A DNA stretch of 64,000 nt, from the NCBI RefSeq assembly GCF_018069875.1, contig NZ_JAGQDF010000001.1, positions 62,001 to 126,000 on the forward strand. The letters run 5' to 3'. Under the pieces are notes generated by a model, which was not told the DNA's origin, made no database searches, and saw nothing but the letters and a program-made list of their open reading frames with translations. Positions 9,145 to 17,857 of this stretch are shown piece by piece; the first letter of the stretch is position 1, and each line of letters opens with the position of its first letter. Origin of the DNA: Ideonella alba. Its GTDB lineage: Bacteria; Pseudomonadota; Gammaproteobacteria; Burkholderiales; Burkholderiaceae_C. Both the position numbers and the translations under genes were made by a program.

Positions 9145-11496
9145 TCAGCCAGGGTGCTGCGGCGTGATGCGGCCCAGCCACTGGCGCAGCGCGGCCAGGT
9201 CCACCGGCTTGCGCAGGCACGGCAGGTCCAGGGCCTGCAGACGCCCGGCGGTATCGGGCCGCGTGTCGCCACTGACGATCAGGGCCGCCAGCGGGTGAGC
9301 GCAGCGCAGGCGCAGGCGCTCGATCTGCGCCACACCGTCGCCGCCGGCGTCGGCAGCCAGTTGCAGATCGGTGATCACGCCATCCAGCGCGGGCAGCGTG
9401 TCCAGCACGGCTTCGATGGACCGGGCGTCTTCGCCCTCGGTCACCCGGCAGCCCTGGCTGCGCAGCCAGCCGGCCAGCGCACGGCGGCTGCCCTCGTCGT
9501 CCTCGATCACCGCCAGGTGCAGGGGGCGCGGCAGCGGCGGCAGCGTTGCCGCCACCAGCGCCGCCGAAGCAGGCAGGCCCGCATGGCCGGGCACGCGCAG
9601 CTCGAAACAGCTGCCCCGGCCGGGCGCCGAGCGCAGGCTCAGCGGGTGATCCAGTGCGCGGGCCAGACGCTGCACGATGGCCAGCCCCAGGCCCTGTCCC
9701 AGCTGGCGCTGGCGGCCCGGGTTGTCCAGCTGCACAAAGGGCTCGAAGATCGCCTGCTGGTGCTCGGCCGCGATGCCGATGCCACTGTCGCGCACCTGCA
9801 GGCGCCAGACCGGCTGGCCGGTGCCGTCGCGGGCGGCTCGGGCGCACAGCAGCACGGTGCCCTCGGGCGTGTACTTCAGGGCGTTGCCCAGCAGGTTGCG
9901 CAGCAGGGACTCCAGCAGCAGCGCGTCGCTCAGTGCGGCCGGCGGCAAGGCGTTGCTGACACGCAGGCTCAGCTGCAGCCCGCGTGACTCGGCCTGGGGC
10001 TGGTGTTCGCTGGCCAGGCGCAGCAGCAGGTCGCGCAGGTCCAGCGGGGCCGGCCGGGCGCGGGCCTCGCCGGCCTCGGCGCGCGAGAGGTCCAGCAGGC
10101 TGTCGAGCATGCCGCGCAAGGCCTGCACGCAGGCGTTCATTTCGGACAGCATCGCGTGTTGCGCCGGGTCGTTCAGCAGGGGCTCGAACATCGCCGCCCG
10201 CAGCGACAGCGCATGCAGCGGCTGGCGCAGGTCGTGGCTGGCGGCGGCCAGGAAGCGGGTCTTGGCGGCGTCGGCCTGCGCCAGCGCGGTGTTCAGCTCG
10301 GCCAGGCGGCGGCCCTCCTGCAGCGCGCGGTCGCGCTGGTCGGCCAGGCGGGCCAGCTCCAGCCGGATCGACAGGGCCAGGCGCTGGGCCTCGGCCGCGC
10401 GCCGGTGGGCCTGCTCGCCCAGCGTGGCCGCGCGGCGCTGGTGGCGCAGCGCGCCGGCCAGGTCGCCCAGGGCTTCGCAGGCGCGGGCGGCCTCGTCGTG
10501 CAGGCGGCAGGCATCGGCCGGAAACGTGGCGCCTTCGAAGCCCTCGGGGTCGTGCTGGCGCAGCCGCTCCAGCAGGTCCCAGGCCTCGCGCGCTCGGCCC
10601 TGGTCGGTCCAGACCGCCGCCTGCCCCCAGACCCACTCGACCGGCGGGTGCGCCGGGTCGGCGCACAGCGGCAGCGACACATCCAGCCAGTGCTGGGCCA
10701 GCTCCAGCCGGCCGGCACGCTGGTAGACCGAGCCATAGAACGCACTGCGGACCCAGCGCTGGTAGGCGTTGAAGTGCGCCTCCCACGCCGACAGCCGGTC
10801 GGCCAGCGCCGCGGCCTGGGCGTGCTGGTCGGTGCCGCTGAGCGCCATCATCAGGTTGATGCCGGCCACATGGATGGCCGGCCACTGGTCGGTGTCGGCG
10901 CACAGCGACCAGGCCTCGCGGCAGTGTTCGATCGCGCCCTGGTGGTCGAGCAGGCTGGCCTGGTAGCCGCCCAGGCTGCCCAGGGCGATGGCCAGCAGCA
11001 CCGGGGCATGCACCGCGCGGGCGGTCTGGATCGCCTCGAAGTGGTGGCGCAGCGCCATCTCGGGCTGCCTGAGCCGCTCGTGTGCCACGGCCAGGCGATG
11101 GAGCAGCGTGAAGGTCTGCAGCGGGTGCGTGGGCGGCGCCAGGTGGGCCAGCCAGGGCGTCAGCAGCGCCACCACCTCGTCGGCGCGGTTGTGCCGGTGC
11201 AGCCACTGCGTGGCCAGGTCGTCGCAGGCCATGGCCAGCGCCTGCCGGCCCGGGTGGGCCGGGGACAGGCCAGCCAGGTGGCGGCGGGCGTCGGCCAGCG
11301 CGTCCTCGTACGCTGCGGTGTCGCCCAGCCAGAGCTGGCGCCGGCCCTCGAACGTGGCGGCCAGGCCCTGGGCCAGCGCATCATCGGGTGCGTGGGCGCG
11401 CAGCGCCGCCACCGCCGGGTTGGGCGCGCAGCGGTCCTGCGCATGCGCCTGCCAGGCCAGGTCGATCAGCGCGGACAGCGGGGCGGCATCAGTCAT
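9145..11496 (-). CDS. Soluble hybrid histidine kinase with TPR-like sensor region
   Basis: 783 residues. Residues 1-370 are helical and repeat-like (TPR/ATPase-associated type) with no transmembrane segment, so the kinase is cytoplasmic. A coiled linker (370-412) leads to the phosphoacceptor box AASHDLRQPLHALSLRA (H421), then a HATPase domain with N box RNLLGNALKYTPEG (533-546) and G boxes DSGIGI and GQGLGLAIV. A C-terminal receiver domain has VIEDD (663-667), phosphoacceptor D710 in VITDLQL, and the LRKP lysine. The HDLRQPL version of the H box is typical of Burkholderiales hybrid kinases paired with LuxR-type regulators, and one lies 1 kb upstream (12574). The signal is unknown. Confidence 0.92.
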   Translation of the reverse strand: MTDAAPLSALIDLAWQAHAQDRCAPNPAVAALRAHAPDDALAQGLAATFEGRRQLWLGDTAAYEDALADARRHLAGLSPAHPGRQALAMACDDLATQWLHRHNRADEVVALLTPWLAHLAPPTHPLQTFTLLHRLAVAHERLRQPEMALRHHFEAIQTARAVHAPVLLAIALGSLGGYQASLLDHQGAIEHCREAWSLCADTDQWPAIHVAGINLMMALSGTDQHAQAAALADRLSAWEAHFNAYQRWVRSAFYGSVYQRAGRLELAQHWLDVSLPLCADPAHPPVEWVWGQAAVWTDQGRAREAWDLLERLRQHDPEGFEGATFPADACRLHDEAARACEALGDLAGALRHQRRAATLGEQAHRRAAEAQRLALSIRLELARLADQRDRALQEGRRLAELNTALAQADAAKTRFLAAASHDLRQPLHALSLRAAMFEPLLNDPAQHAMLSEMNACVQALRGMLDSLLDLSRAEAGEARARPAPLDLRDLLLRLASEHQPQAESRGLQLSLRVSNALPPAALSDALLLESLLRNLLGNALKYTPEGTVLLCARAARDGTGQPVWRLQVRDSGIGIAAEHQQAIFEPFVQLDNPGRQRQLGQGLGLAIVQRLARALDHPLSLRSAPGRGSCFELRVPGHAGLPASAALVAATLPPLPRPLHLAVIEDDEGSRRALAGWLRSQGCRVTEGEDARSIEAVLDTLPALDGVITDLQLAADAGGDGVAQIERLRLRCAHPLAALIVSGDTRPDTAGRLQALDLPCLRKPVDLAALRQWLGRITPQHPG

Positions 11497-11628
11497 GCGG
11501 GGGGCAGGCCGGGGCGGACGCCTGATGATAGGCTGCGACAGTGCCGCCCAGCAGGCCGCGCCGGGCCGCCCAGAGGGTACTGATCCCCGGTGCGGGGTGG
11601 CCTGGGCGCGGCGGGGCCATGGGGTTGC

Positions 11629-12423
11629 TCAGTAGCAGATCCGCGCCTCGTAGGTGGCGCCCAGCCCGGGGTAGCTGGCCGGCCCCTGGTAGCAGCGGCT
11701 GTCATAGGCGCCCAGGTTCCAGGTGGACACCAGCGCGCCGCCCGAGTACAGCTCCACGCGCAGCGCGCCCGGCCCTTGCGGCAGTGCCACCAGTGTGCCG
11801 TCGGGGAAGACCATCTGGCCGCCGGCGTCCAGCGGCAGCGGCTCGGGCGCCACCGGCAGGCCGTAGGTGGTGCCGCATTCCAGCAGGTCGTCGCGCCCCA
11901 TGCACAGGTACAGGCTGGCGGCGGCCGGGAAGCTGATGCTGGGCGTGTAGTTGGCCACCTGGGTCACGGCCGGGTCGTTGTTGTTCTGCGTGCTGGACTC
12001 GGCCACGCCCTGCAGCACCTGCGCGCGCCCGGTCAGGGTCAGCGTCTGGCTGGTGTTGGACACGCGCAGCGGCAGGTGCACAGTCTTGGTCTCGCCCACC
12101 GCAATGCCGGGCCAGACGCAGGCCAGCACGCGGGTGTTGCTGTTCCAGCTGCAGCCCGGCGGCAGGTTCAGCACCCAGCTGCCATTGCTGCCGCGCTGCA
12201 GGTCGGGCGACACGCTGCTGGGCAGGTTGATGTAGCCGCGCGTCTGGCCGGCAGCCGCCACGCCATCGTTGCGCAGACTCAGCGTCCAGAACGCGCCCTT
12301 GCCACGCTGCAGCTGGGCGGGGCCGCTGAAATCGGTGACGATGTCGGGGCGCGGCGTGTTGTTCTGGGCCGCAGCCAGACTGGTGCCCAGGGTCAGGGCG
12401 AGCAGAGCCAGGGTCTTGTGCAT
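11629..12423 (-). CDS. Secreted DUF11-like (isopeptide/CARDB-type) protein
   Basis: 264 residues with a signal peptide (MHKTLALLALTLGTSLAAAQ). The next ~130 residues resemble the DUF11/conserved-repeat Ig-like fold: PDIVTDFSGPAQLQRGKGAFWTLSLRNDGVAAAG, then GYINLPSSVSPDL, a Cys pair in GCSWNSNTRVLACVWPG, and an STQNNNDPAV motif. The C-terminal ~90 residues hold four more Cys (LCMGRDDLLECG, SRCYQG, ARICY), suggesting disulfides and an extracytoplasmic site. A good Shine-Dalgarno (AGAGGA) precedes the ATG. Divergent from the response regulator at 12574. Confidence 0.72.
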   Translation of the reverse strand: MHKTLALLALTLGTSLAAAQNNTPRPDIVTDFSGPAQLQRGKGAFWTLSLRNDGVAAAGQTRGYINLPSSVSPDLQRGSNGSWVLNLPPGCSWNSNTRVLACVWPGIAVGETKTVHLPLRVSNTSQTLTLTGRAQVLQGVAESSTQNNNDPAVTQVANYTPSISFPAAASLYLCMGRDDLLECGTTYGLPVAPEPLPLDAGGQMVFPDGTLVALPQGPGALRVELYSGGALVSTWNLGAYDSRCYQGPASYPGLGATYEARICY

Positions 12424-12573
12424 GGTGGATCCTCTTCAGTGGGGGACAGACAGGTGGCCGTGTGAACCGGCGCCAGGCCAGTGTCTGGCCCGCTCAGCGA
12501 CGCACACCCGTCCAGTTGGACGGGTCGGCGCCCCCCAGTTCATGGATGATCGACACCCAGCCGCCCCACCGCG

Positions 12574-13182
12574 ATGAACCTGCCCGTCCTGATCGTCGAA
12601 GACCACCCGCTGTTTCGCAGCGCGCTGGCATCCACCGTGCAGGCCGCCGGCCTGGCCGCCGACTGCGTGGCCGTGGGCAGCGCCGCGCAGGCCCGCGCGC
12701 TGTGGCGCCCCGGCGTGCGCTACGCGCTGGCGCTGATCGACCAGCGCCTGCCCGACGGCCTGGGCCTGCGCCTGGCCCAGGAGGCCCGCGCCTGGGCCGA
12801 TCGCTGCGTGCTGTTGACCGGTGCCGAAGAGCCCGGCCTGGCGCACCAGGCGCGCCAGCTGGGCCTGGACGGCTTCATCCCCAAGTCACTGCCCCCTGAA
12901 GCGCTGGTGGCCGCGCTGCGCCGCGTGCTGCGCGGCGACCGCTGGTACCCCGAACAACCCACCGCCGCCGCCGCCCCGCTGACCGAACGCCAGCGCCAGG
13001 TGCTGCGCGAAGTGGGCCGCGGCCGCTCCAACCGCGAGATCGCCGCCCACCTGGGCATCAGCGAGCGAACGGTGAAGGAACACCTCAGCGTGGTCTTCAT
13101 CCGCCTGGGCACCAACCGGCGGGCGGAGGCGATTGCGCAGGCGACGTCGCTGGGCTTGATTGATTTTGAGGGGGAGGGGTGA
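12574..13182 (+). CDS. NarL/LuxR-type response regulator
   Basis: 202 residues: receiver domain with IVED acidic pair (8-10), phosphoacceptor D56 in LIDQRLPDG, T82 and K104, followed by a LuxR-type HTH (about 135-198) with LTERQRQVLREVGRGRSNREIAAHLGISERTVKEHL. Likely the output partner of the hybrid kinase at 9145-11496. The 150 bases upstream, shared with the divergent secreted-protein gene, have no clear core promoter and only a weak ribosome binding site. Confidence 0.92.
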   Translation: MNLPVLIVEDHPLFRSALASTVQAAGLAADCVAVGSAAQARALWRPGVRYALALIDQRLPDGLGLRLAQEARAWADRCVLLTGAEEPGLAHQARQLGLDGFIPKSLPPEALVAALRRVLRGDRWYPEQPTAAAAPLTERQRQVLREVGRGRSNREIAAHLGISERTVKEHLSVVFIRLGTNRRAEAIAQATSLGLIDFEGEG

Positions 13183-13294
13183 GGGGGCTGACGCGCCGGT
13201 GGCGATGCCTGGCTGGCGGATGGGGCTGACCGCCTTGCAGCGGCTGCCGTCATCAGGCCCTGGCAGCCGATGGACCGGTGCAGGCGCGACAGGA

Positions 13295-13314
13295 GACGTC
13301 CGGGCGTGGACGTC
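13295..13314. repeat. Short perfect inverted repeat
   Basis: Seven-base arms (GACGTCC / GGACGTC) with a six-base spacer lie in the 174-bp gap between the response regulator and the chromate operon end. No T tract follows on either strand, so it is not a typical terminator. Nothing else is visible in this gap. Confidence 0.4.
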
Positions 13315-13356
13315 CCGGTGCGTGCAACGCGACGCTTCACAGGCCTGGGAGTTCGC

Positions 13357-14385
13357 TCAACGCGCACCCGATCGGCGCAGAACAGCCGCCACGATGGGGT
13401 CGATGCACGACGGCGGAAAAGGCGACACGCTGCTGACGTTGATCTCGCAGAGTACATAGCGCTCCGGCTCGCCTGCCCGGGCGTTGCCGAACATGAAGTC
13501 GCAGTCCCACAGCAGCGGCAGATGCTCCGCAGACAAGCCCACACATTCGCGCAGCTGGGTGATCCAGCCCGACTCCAGTCGCTGCCTCAGGCTTTGGCAA
13601 GACGCCAGGTCCGGCCCGTGATACAGACGGGGTCCTGGCTGGGCGTGGTCGGGATGCAGCGCGTTGATCGCCTGGTGGCCGAACCCGGCCACGCGGTCAC
13701 CCACCAGGTAGGCGCGAACCATGCCGTCAGCCAGGCGAGGTTGCCAGGCCTGGTCGATCATGTGGCCGCCGGCTTCGGGCTCGAAATACGGCGCGAGCAA
13801 GGCGATGAAGTCGGCCAGGGTCATGTTCAGGGGACCGCTACCCCGCTGAGCATGGCGCACCAGCACCTCCTCGCGACCGGTGGCTTCAACACGCCAGATG
13901 CCGATGCCGCTGTGGCCGCGGTGCTGCTTGAGCACCCGTGGCCCGGCCTGCAGTCGCACAGGCAGCTCGACCGCCAGTTGCGCCAGACTGTCCACCCGGT
14001 GGACATCGCTGCCGAAGGGCAGTTGGCGCGTTGCGAAGAGCACGTCCTTGGTGCCCAGACGCTGCACGGCCTCGGGATGGGCGCTGACGATGACACCCTG
14101 CTGTGCGGCCTCTTGCAGCACGGCGTCCAGCCGATGTCGCCGGCGTCCGCCCTCGATGGGGTTGCACCACACCAGCACCAGTGCCACCTGGCGCAGTTGC
14201 AGCGCCACTTCATCGGCGAAGTCCTCATGCCAGATGGCGGGCTCTGCGGCCACGCCTGCGGCCTGGAAGGCGTCGAAGAGCGCCGCGAACCGGCTGGCCG
14301 AGGGGTCGGCCCTGTCTCGGTCCTCACGGCTGCCCGGGTACAGCAGTGCGACGCGTGGCTGCCCTGATGTCGCTGCGGCGCTCAT
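13357..14385 (-). CDS. Cj0069-like ATP-grasp family protein
   Basis: 342 residues from ATG 14385, which has a GGAG ribosome binding site; a GTG six bases upstream is also possible. The N-terminal VALLYPGSREDRDRADPS and the later VLKQHRGHSGIGIWRV, MIDQAWQPRLADGMVRAYLVGDRVAGFGHQ and YVLCEINVSSVSPFPPS segments fit an ATP-grasp-like fold with the final Glu-x-Asn metal site (CEINVSS). I associate this with the Cj0069 family, which often travels with chrA. It is the third gene of the chr operon, nine bases after chrA. The biochemical role is unknown. Confidence 0.7.
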   Translation of the reverse strand: MSAAATSGQPRVALLYPGSREDRDRADPSASRFAALFDAFQAAGVAAEPAIWHEDFADEVALQLRQVALVLVWCNPIEGGRRRHRLDAVLQEAAQQGVIVSAHPEAVQRLGTKDVLFATRQLPFGSDVHRVDSLAQLAVELPVRLQAGPRVLKQHRGHSGIGIWRVEATGREEVLVRHAQRGSGPLNMTLADFIALLAPYFEPEAGGHMIDQAWQPRLADGMVRAYLVGDRVAGFGHQAINALHPDHAQPGPRLYHGPDLASCQSLRQRLESGWITQLRECVGLSAEHLPLLWDCDFMFGNARAGEPERYVLCEINVSSVSPFPPSCIDPIVAAVLRRSGAR

Positions 14386-14400
14386 GATCACCCGCTCCGA

Positions 14401-15771
14401 TCAGAAGCCCAGTGCCGACCGGCCCAGCTGGAACGCCAGGCCGGCGACGCCCGCACCCAGCACCACCGGGATCACGCCCAGCTTGAAGCGGAACAAGGCC
14501 AGCGCCGCTGCGGCGCCAATGATCGCGCTGGCCCATTCGAAGCGCCCACCGAAGCCTTGCGGCCACAAGACGTGGTACGCGAAGAACACGGCCAGGTTCA
14601 CGATCACGCCCACCACGGCGGCGGTGATGCCCGTCAGCGGTGCGGTGAACGTCAGGTTGCCATGCGTGGATTCGATGAACGGCCCGCCCATCAGGATGAA
14701 GAAGAACGAGGGCAGGAAGGTGAAGAAGGTCACCACCACCGCGGCCGCCGTACCGGCCAGGAACAGCGAGTCGCTGCCGAAGATCTGGGTGGTCCAGCCG
14801 CCGACGAAGCCCACAAACGCCACCACCATGATCAGCGGCCCGGGCGTGGTCTCGCCGAGTGCCAGGCCGTCGATCATCTGCGGCGCCGTGAGCCATTGGA
14901 AATGGTCCACCGCCCCCTGGTAGACGTAGGGCAGCACCGCGTAGGCGCCGCCGAAGGTCAGCAGCGCCGCCTTGGTGAAGAACCAACCCATCTGGGTCAG
15001 CACGCCATTCCAGCCGTGCAAGGCCATCAGGCTGCCCAGCGCCACGGCCCAGAGTGTCAGGCCAGCCACCATCACCACCCGGAAGCGCGCCCAGGTGAAC
15101 CGTGCGTGCGCTGGTGTGGGTGTGTCGTCATCGATCAGGGCCGGACCGAAGTCCTTCCTGGAGGCGCCATGGCCACCACCGGCCTTGAACTTGTCGGGTA
15201 CCAGCTTGCCGCCCACATAGCCCGTCAGGCCCGCGATCAGCACGATGAGTGGAAACGGCAGATCCAGCGCGAAGATCGCCAGGAACGACCCGGCTGCGAT
15301 CGACCACAGCCAGGCGTTCTTCAGAGCCCGCGAGCCCACGCGCCACGCTGCATGCACGACCAGCGCCGTCACCGCTGGTTTGATGCCATAGAACAGCCCC
15401 GCGATAGCCGGCACTGTGCCGAAGGCCATGTAGACCCACGACAACGCGATCAGCAGGAACAGCGACGGCAGCACGAACAGCCCGCCGGCGACGACACCGC
15501 CCCAGGTGCGGTGCATCAGCCAGCCAATGTAGGTGGCCAACTGCTGCGCTTCGGGCCCGGGCAGCACCATGCAGTAGTTCAGGGCGTGCAGGAAGCGGTT
15601 CTCCGATATCCAGCGGCGCCGCTCCACGAGCTCCTCATGCATGATGGCAATCTGCCCCGCCGGCCCGCCAAAGCTGATGCAGCCCAGCTTGAGCCAGTAG
15701 CGGAAGGCTTCCGCGCGAGAGATGGATGGCGGCGAGGCTTCGGCGTCTGCGGTGTGTTGGTCAGGGGTCAC
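14401..15771 (-). CDS. chrA: ChrA chromate efflux transporter
   Basis: Inner-membrane CHR-family transporter exporting chromate. From GTG 15771 it has 456 residues, close to the family norm, and overlaps the chrB stop by 11 bases; an ATG at 15846 would add 25 atypical residues and overlap chrB by 86 bases. It is a two-half long-chain member: the first half has the signature [19 protein letters not shown] and [14 protein letters not shown], the second half the echo [14 protein letters not shown] and [11 protein letters not shown]. About ten to eleven hydrophobic segments are visible, split by a charged cytoplasmic loop ([15 protein letters not shown]). Confidence 0.95.
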   Translation of the reverse strand: MTPDQHTADAEASPPSISRAEAFRYWLKLGCISFGGPAGQIAIMHEELVERRRWISENRFLHALNYCMVLPGPEAQQLATYIGWLMHRTWGGVVAGGLFVLPSLFLLIALSWVYMAFGTVPAIAGLFYGIKPAVTALVVHAAWRVGSRALKNAWLWSIAAGSFLAIFALDLPFPLIVLIAGLTGYVGGKLVPDKFKAGGGHGASRKDFGPALIDDDTPTPAHARFTWARFRVVMVAGLTLWAVALGSLMALHGWNGVLTQMGWFFTKAALLTFGGAYAVLPYVYQGAVDHFQWLTAPQMIDGLALGETTPGPLIMVVAFVGFVGGWTTQIFGSDSLFLAGTAAAVVVTFFTFLPSFFFILMGGPFIESTHGNLTFTAPLTGITAAVVGVIVNLAVFFAYHVLWPQGFGGRFEWASAIIGAAAALALFRFKLGVIPVVLGAGVAGLAFQLGRSALGF

Positions 15772-16711
15772 TCGGGGTCTCCAATGCGGCGTAGCAAGCA
15801 TCAAACACGGACAGCGCTGCTGCCAACAGGGCGTGATCGTCGGCATGCCGGGCTTGCAAGCCGCGGATCAGCATCTCCAGCCCCGGCGCCTCTTCAACGG
15901 GCATGCCGCCGATATCAATGCAATGGACCAGCGCAGCCAGCCGCTGCAGCGCCGGGTCGCCCAGCAGACCAAAGGTTTCGGCCACCACCTCGAACGTGAC
16001 CCGCTCGCCCACATGTGTGAAGGTGGCACCGTCGAAGTCATAGCCCAGCGCCGACTTCGGGCACTTGCGCGCGTCGGCCAGCCAGATGAAGGTGGGGCTC
16101 TTGTCGATGAAGCGCTGGATCAACCAGGCCGTGGCCAGGCGGTCTACCCACGGGCGCTGGCGTGTGGCCCAGGTGCGCCCCTGAAAATCAGCCACCTCGC
16201 ACCGCGCGATGGCCGCAGCGGTGGCCGACGGCTCATCTGGCGCGAGATGCAGTTCGATCTCGCGGCGCAACGCGACCATGGCGTCGACAGCCTTGTCGCT
16301 GGCCCTGCCCGGGAAGAAGTCAATGGCCTGGATGGCGTGGAGCTGCGTCTGCAGGCCTCGCAGGGTCTTGCGCAGTGTGGCCTCGGTGGCTGACCTGAGC
16401 CGGGTGCGCGCCTCCTTGGCGGTCTGCAGGAATTCCGCGTAAAGCTCCGCCCGGTCAAAGAGCGACCTGAACGCCTGCTCCTGCGCATCGTCACGCGCCT
16501 GCACCACGAGCAGGTGCGCTACGGCCCCCGCATCGACGATGGTGCGCTCCAACGCCGACAGTGCGCTGGCGCTGGGCGCGTGCTCGGGCAGCACATAGAC
16601 GCCTTCTCGCAACGCGCCGGCACCGGTCGCCCTGAGCGCCCGCCAGACCTTCACCCGAAGCCCGCTGGGCGAGGTCGGCAGGGTCGCGGTCAGGATCAAC
16701 CAGGAGGTCAT
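15761..16711 (-). CDS. chrB: ChrB chromate-responsive regulator
   Basis: 316 residues from ATG 16711 (the longer open frame to 16882 adds 57 unrelated Arg-rich residues). The start TSWLILTATLPTSPSGLRVKVWRAL and the ChrB C-terminal domain with RQRPWVDRLATAWLIQRFIDKSPTFIWL, GYDFDGATFTHVGERVTFEV and LVHCIDIGG match ChrB, which senses chromate and controls chrA. It is the first gene of the operon chrB-chrA-Cj0069-like. There is no Shine-Dalgarno in front of the ATG; see the promoter entry. Confidence 0.93.
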   Translation of the reverse strand: MTSWLILTATLPTSPSGLRVKVWRALRATGAGALREGVYVLPEHAPSASALSALERTIVDAGAVAHLLVVQARDDAQEQAFRSLFDRAELYAEFLQTAKEARTRLRSATEATLRKTLRGLQTQLHAIQAIDFFPGRASDKAVDAMVALRREIELHLAPDEPSATAAAIARCEVADFQGRTWATRQRPWVDRLATAWLIQRFIDKSPTFIWLADARKCPKSALGYDFDGATFTHVGERVTFEVVAETFGLLGDPALQRLAALVHCIDIGGMPVEEAPGLEMLIRGLQARHADDHALLAAALSVFDACYAALETPSDP

Positions 16712-16717
16712 GAAGCA

Positions 16718-16746
16718 ATCATCGCATGATGAAACAAATGTTGCAA
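16718..16746 (-). promoter_or_regulatory. Candidate chr operon promoter, possibly giving a leaderless transcript
   Basis: On the minus strand, TTGCAA (16741-16746) and GATGAT (16718-16723) are 17 bases apart, each matching four of six consensus positions. The -10 ends only six bases before the chrB ATG, so transcription would begin at or next to the A of ATG, which agrees with the absence of a Shine-Dalgarno. The region is unusually A/T-rich for this genome. Confidence 0.4.
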
Positions 16747-17456
16747 AGCCGGTATGCCGGGCGCCATCCGACCAGCGTGGCCATGACCGCCTTCCAGCGC
16801 CGGACCGACTTCGCGTCCTCGTCCTTCGACCCGGCCCATTGGAGCGGCCTGTCCGAGCGCCTGAGCCGCCACCCAGCAGCACCTGACCGAGGCGCAGTCC
16901 AGCGAGGACCCGCCGGCCCGTTCAGGACAACGAACTCAAGCGCGAACACCGGCTGCGCACCGGCTCCGTGGCGCTGCACGGGTTGTACGTCGACAGCCTG
17001 GGGGCAACGGGCCATGGCCTGAGCCTGTGCCTTGACCTGCTGGCCCACCGGGCGTCTGGTGCCGCGGGCACCGGTGCGGGCTTCGCCTTTGCGCCGTTCA
17101 TCGGCGCCGCGGTGGCCGTCGCGTTGGGTGATCGCGACTTCAGCCTGTGGATGCTGCCGGGAAGTGCGCTGATGCGGTCGGGCGTGAGGGTCCGTTTGGC
17201 GGAGTCACGCGGGCACGAGCACACCCACGACGGCGGCCACCATGACCATGGACACGAGATCGTGCCGCAGGGCGCGCACGGCCACGCGCATCGACATGAC
17301 GGGGTGACGCACGATCACGCGCAGGTGCCCGATCTTCACCACGCGCACCGGCATGGAGCGACCGGCCAGGCAGCAGCGCGGCCTGCAACGTTGCCCGCCC
17401 TCGGGCGTGAACAGCCATGGGCGACGAGGACTCCCTGCACGGCGCGGCGCATCTGA
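16726..17456 (+). pseudogene. Degraded region with a His-rich transporter-type tail
   Basis: No intact gene is visible between chrB and the tRNA. Pieces that read like protein occur in shifting plus-strand frames: one frame to about 16880, another to about 16925, and a third from about 16926 to 17456 containing RLRTGSVALHGLYVDSL, a hydrophobic stretch (GFAFAPFIGAAVAVAL) and then a tail with 17 histidines in 49 residues (17211-17357). Such tails (HEHTHD..., LHHAHRHG) are seen at the ends of metal-linked MFS/CDF transporters often found beside chr or other metal genes. I read this as a frameshifted remnant of such a gene. The open frame 16968-17456 could still be translated. Confidence 0.4.
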
Positions 17457-17516
17457 AGCCCGGGCAACTTCGGCGGCCAGTGGGGTGTTCCAAGGCCTGA
17501 CCGTCCCGGCCATCCC

Positions 17517-17591
17517 TGGTCCCTCCGACAGGAATCGAACCTGTATCTGGCGCTTAGGAGGCGCCCGTTCTATCCATTGAACTACGGAGAG
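17517..17591 (-). tRNA. tRNA-Arg (anticodon CCT)
   Basis: Complete cloverleaf on the minus strand: 7-bp acceptor (17585-17591 with 17521-17527, one G-U pair), 4-bp D stem, anticodon stem GGCGC/GCGCC closing the loop CTCCTAA with anticodon CCT, and T arm ACAGG-TTCGATT-CCTGT. The discriminator is A17520 and the 3' CCA is encoded (17517-17519). It would read the AGG codon. Its 3' end faces the chr region. Confidence 0.97.
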
Positions 17592-17686
17592 GCCCGCGCG
17601 GTGCGGGGCACTGCGCGAAAGCGCGAATTCTCGCATGCAGGCTGGGCGGGTTACGCTGCGGCACCTGGAAACACGAAGGATGTGCC

Positions 17687-17854
17687 ATGACGATGGTGGG
17701 CAAGGTGGGCGTGCTGCTGGCCGTGATCGGCATGGCGGCGCAGCTGGGTGAGGCGGGGCCGTGGGCGGGCTGGGTGCTGCTGGCGGGCCTGGTGGCCTTG
17801 GGCGTGGACGTGGTCCGCGGGGTCAAGGCCTTCCTGTCGGCGGACGGGCGCTGA
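17687..17854 (+). CDS. Small two-helix membrane protein
   Basis: A 55-residue open frame too short for routine calling. ATG 17687 has an AAGGA ribosome binding site six bases upstream. The product has two hydrophobic segments (VGVLLAVIGMAAQL and WVLLAGLVALGVDVV) separated by GEAGPWAG and a short polar tail. Its stop is three bases before the ATG of the secreted YciI gene, which suggests a two-gene operon. Function unknown. Confidence 0.6.
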   Translation: MTMVGKVGVLLAVIGMAAQLGEAGPWAGWVLLAGLVALGVDVVRGVKAFLSADGR

Positions 17855-17857
17855 GCC

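Noticed and set aside
10003-11583. 526-codon plus-strand frame opposite the hybrid kinase
   Set aside because: Low-complexity antisense shadow; all kinase and receiver motifs are on the minus strand.
13183-13356. Search for a repeat of the tRNA-Arg 3' end marking the other island edge
   Set aside because: Only a short chance match (GCGACAGGA) was seen; no convincing attachment-site duplicate.
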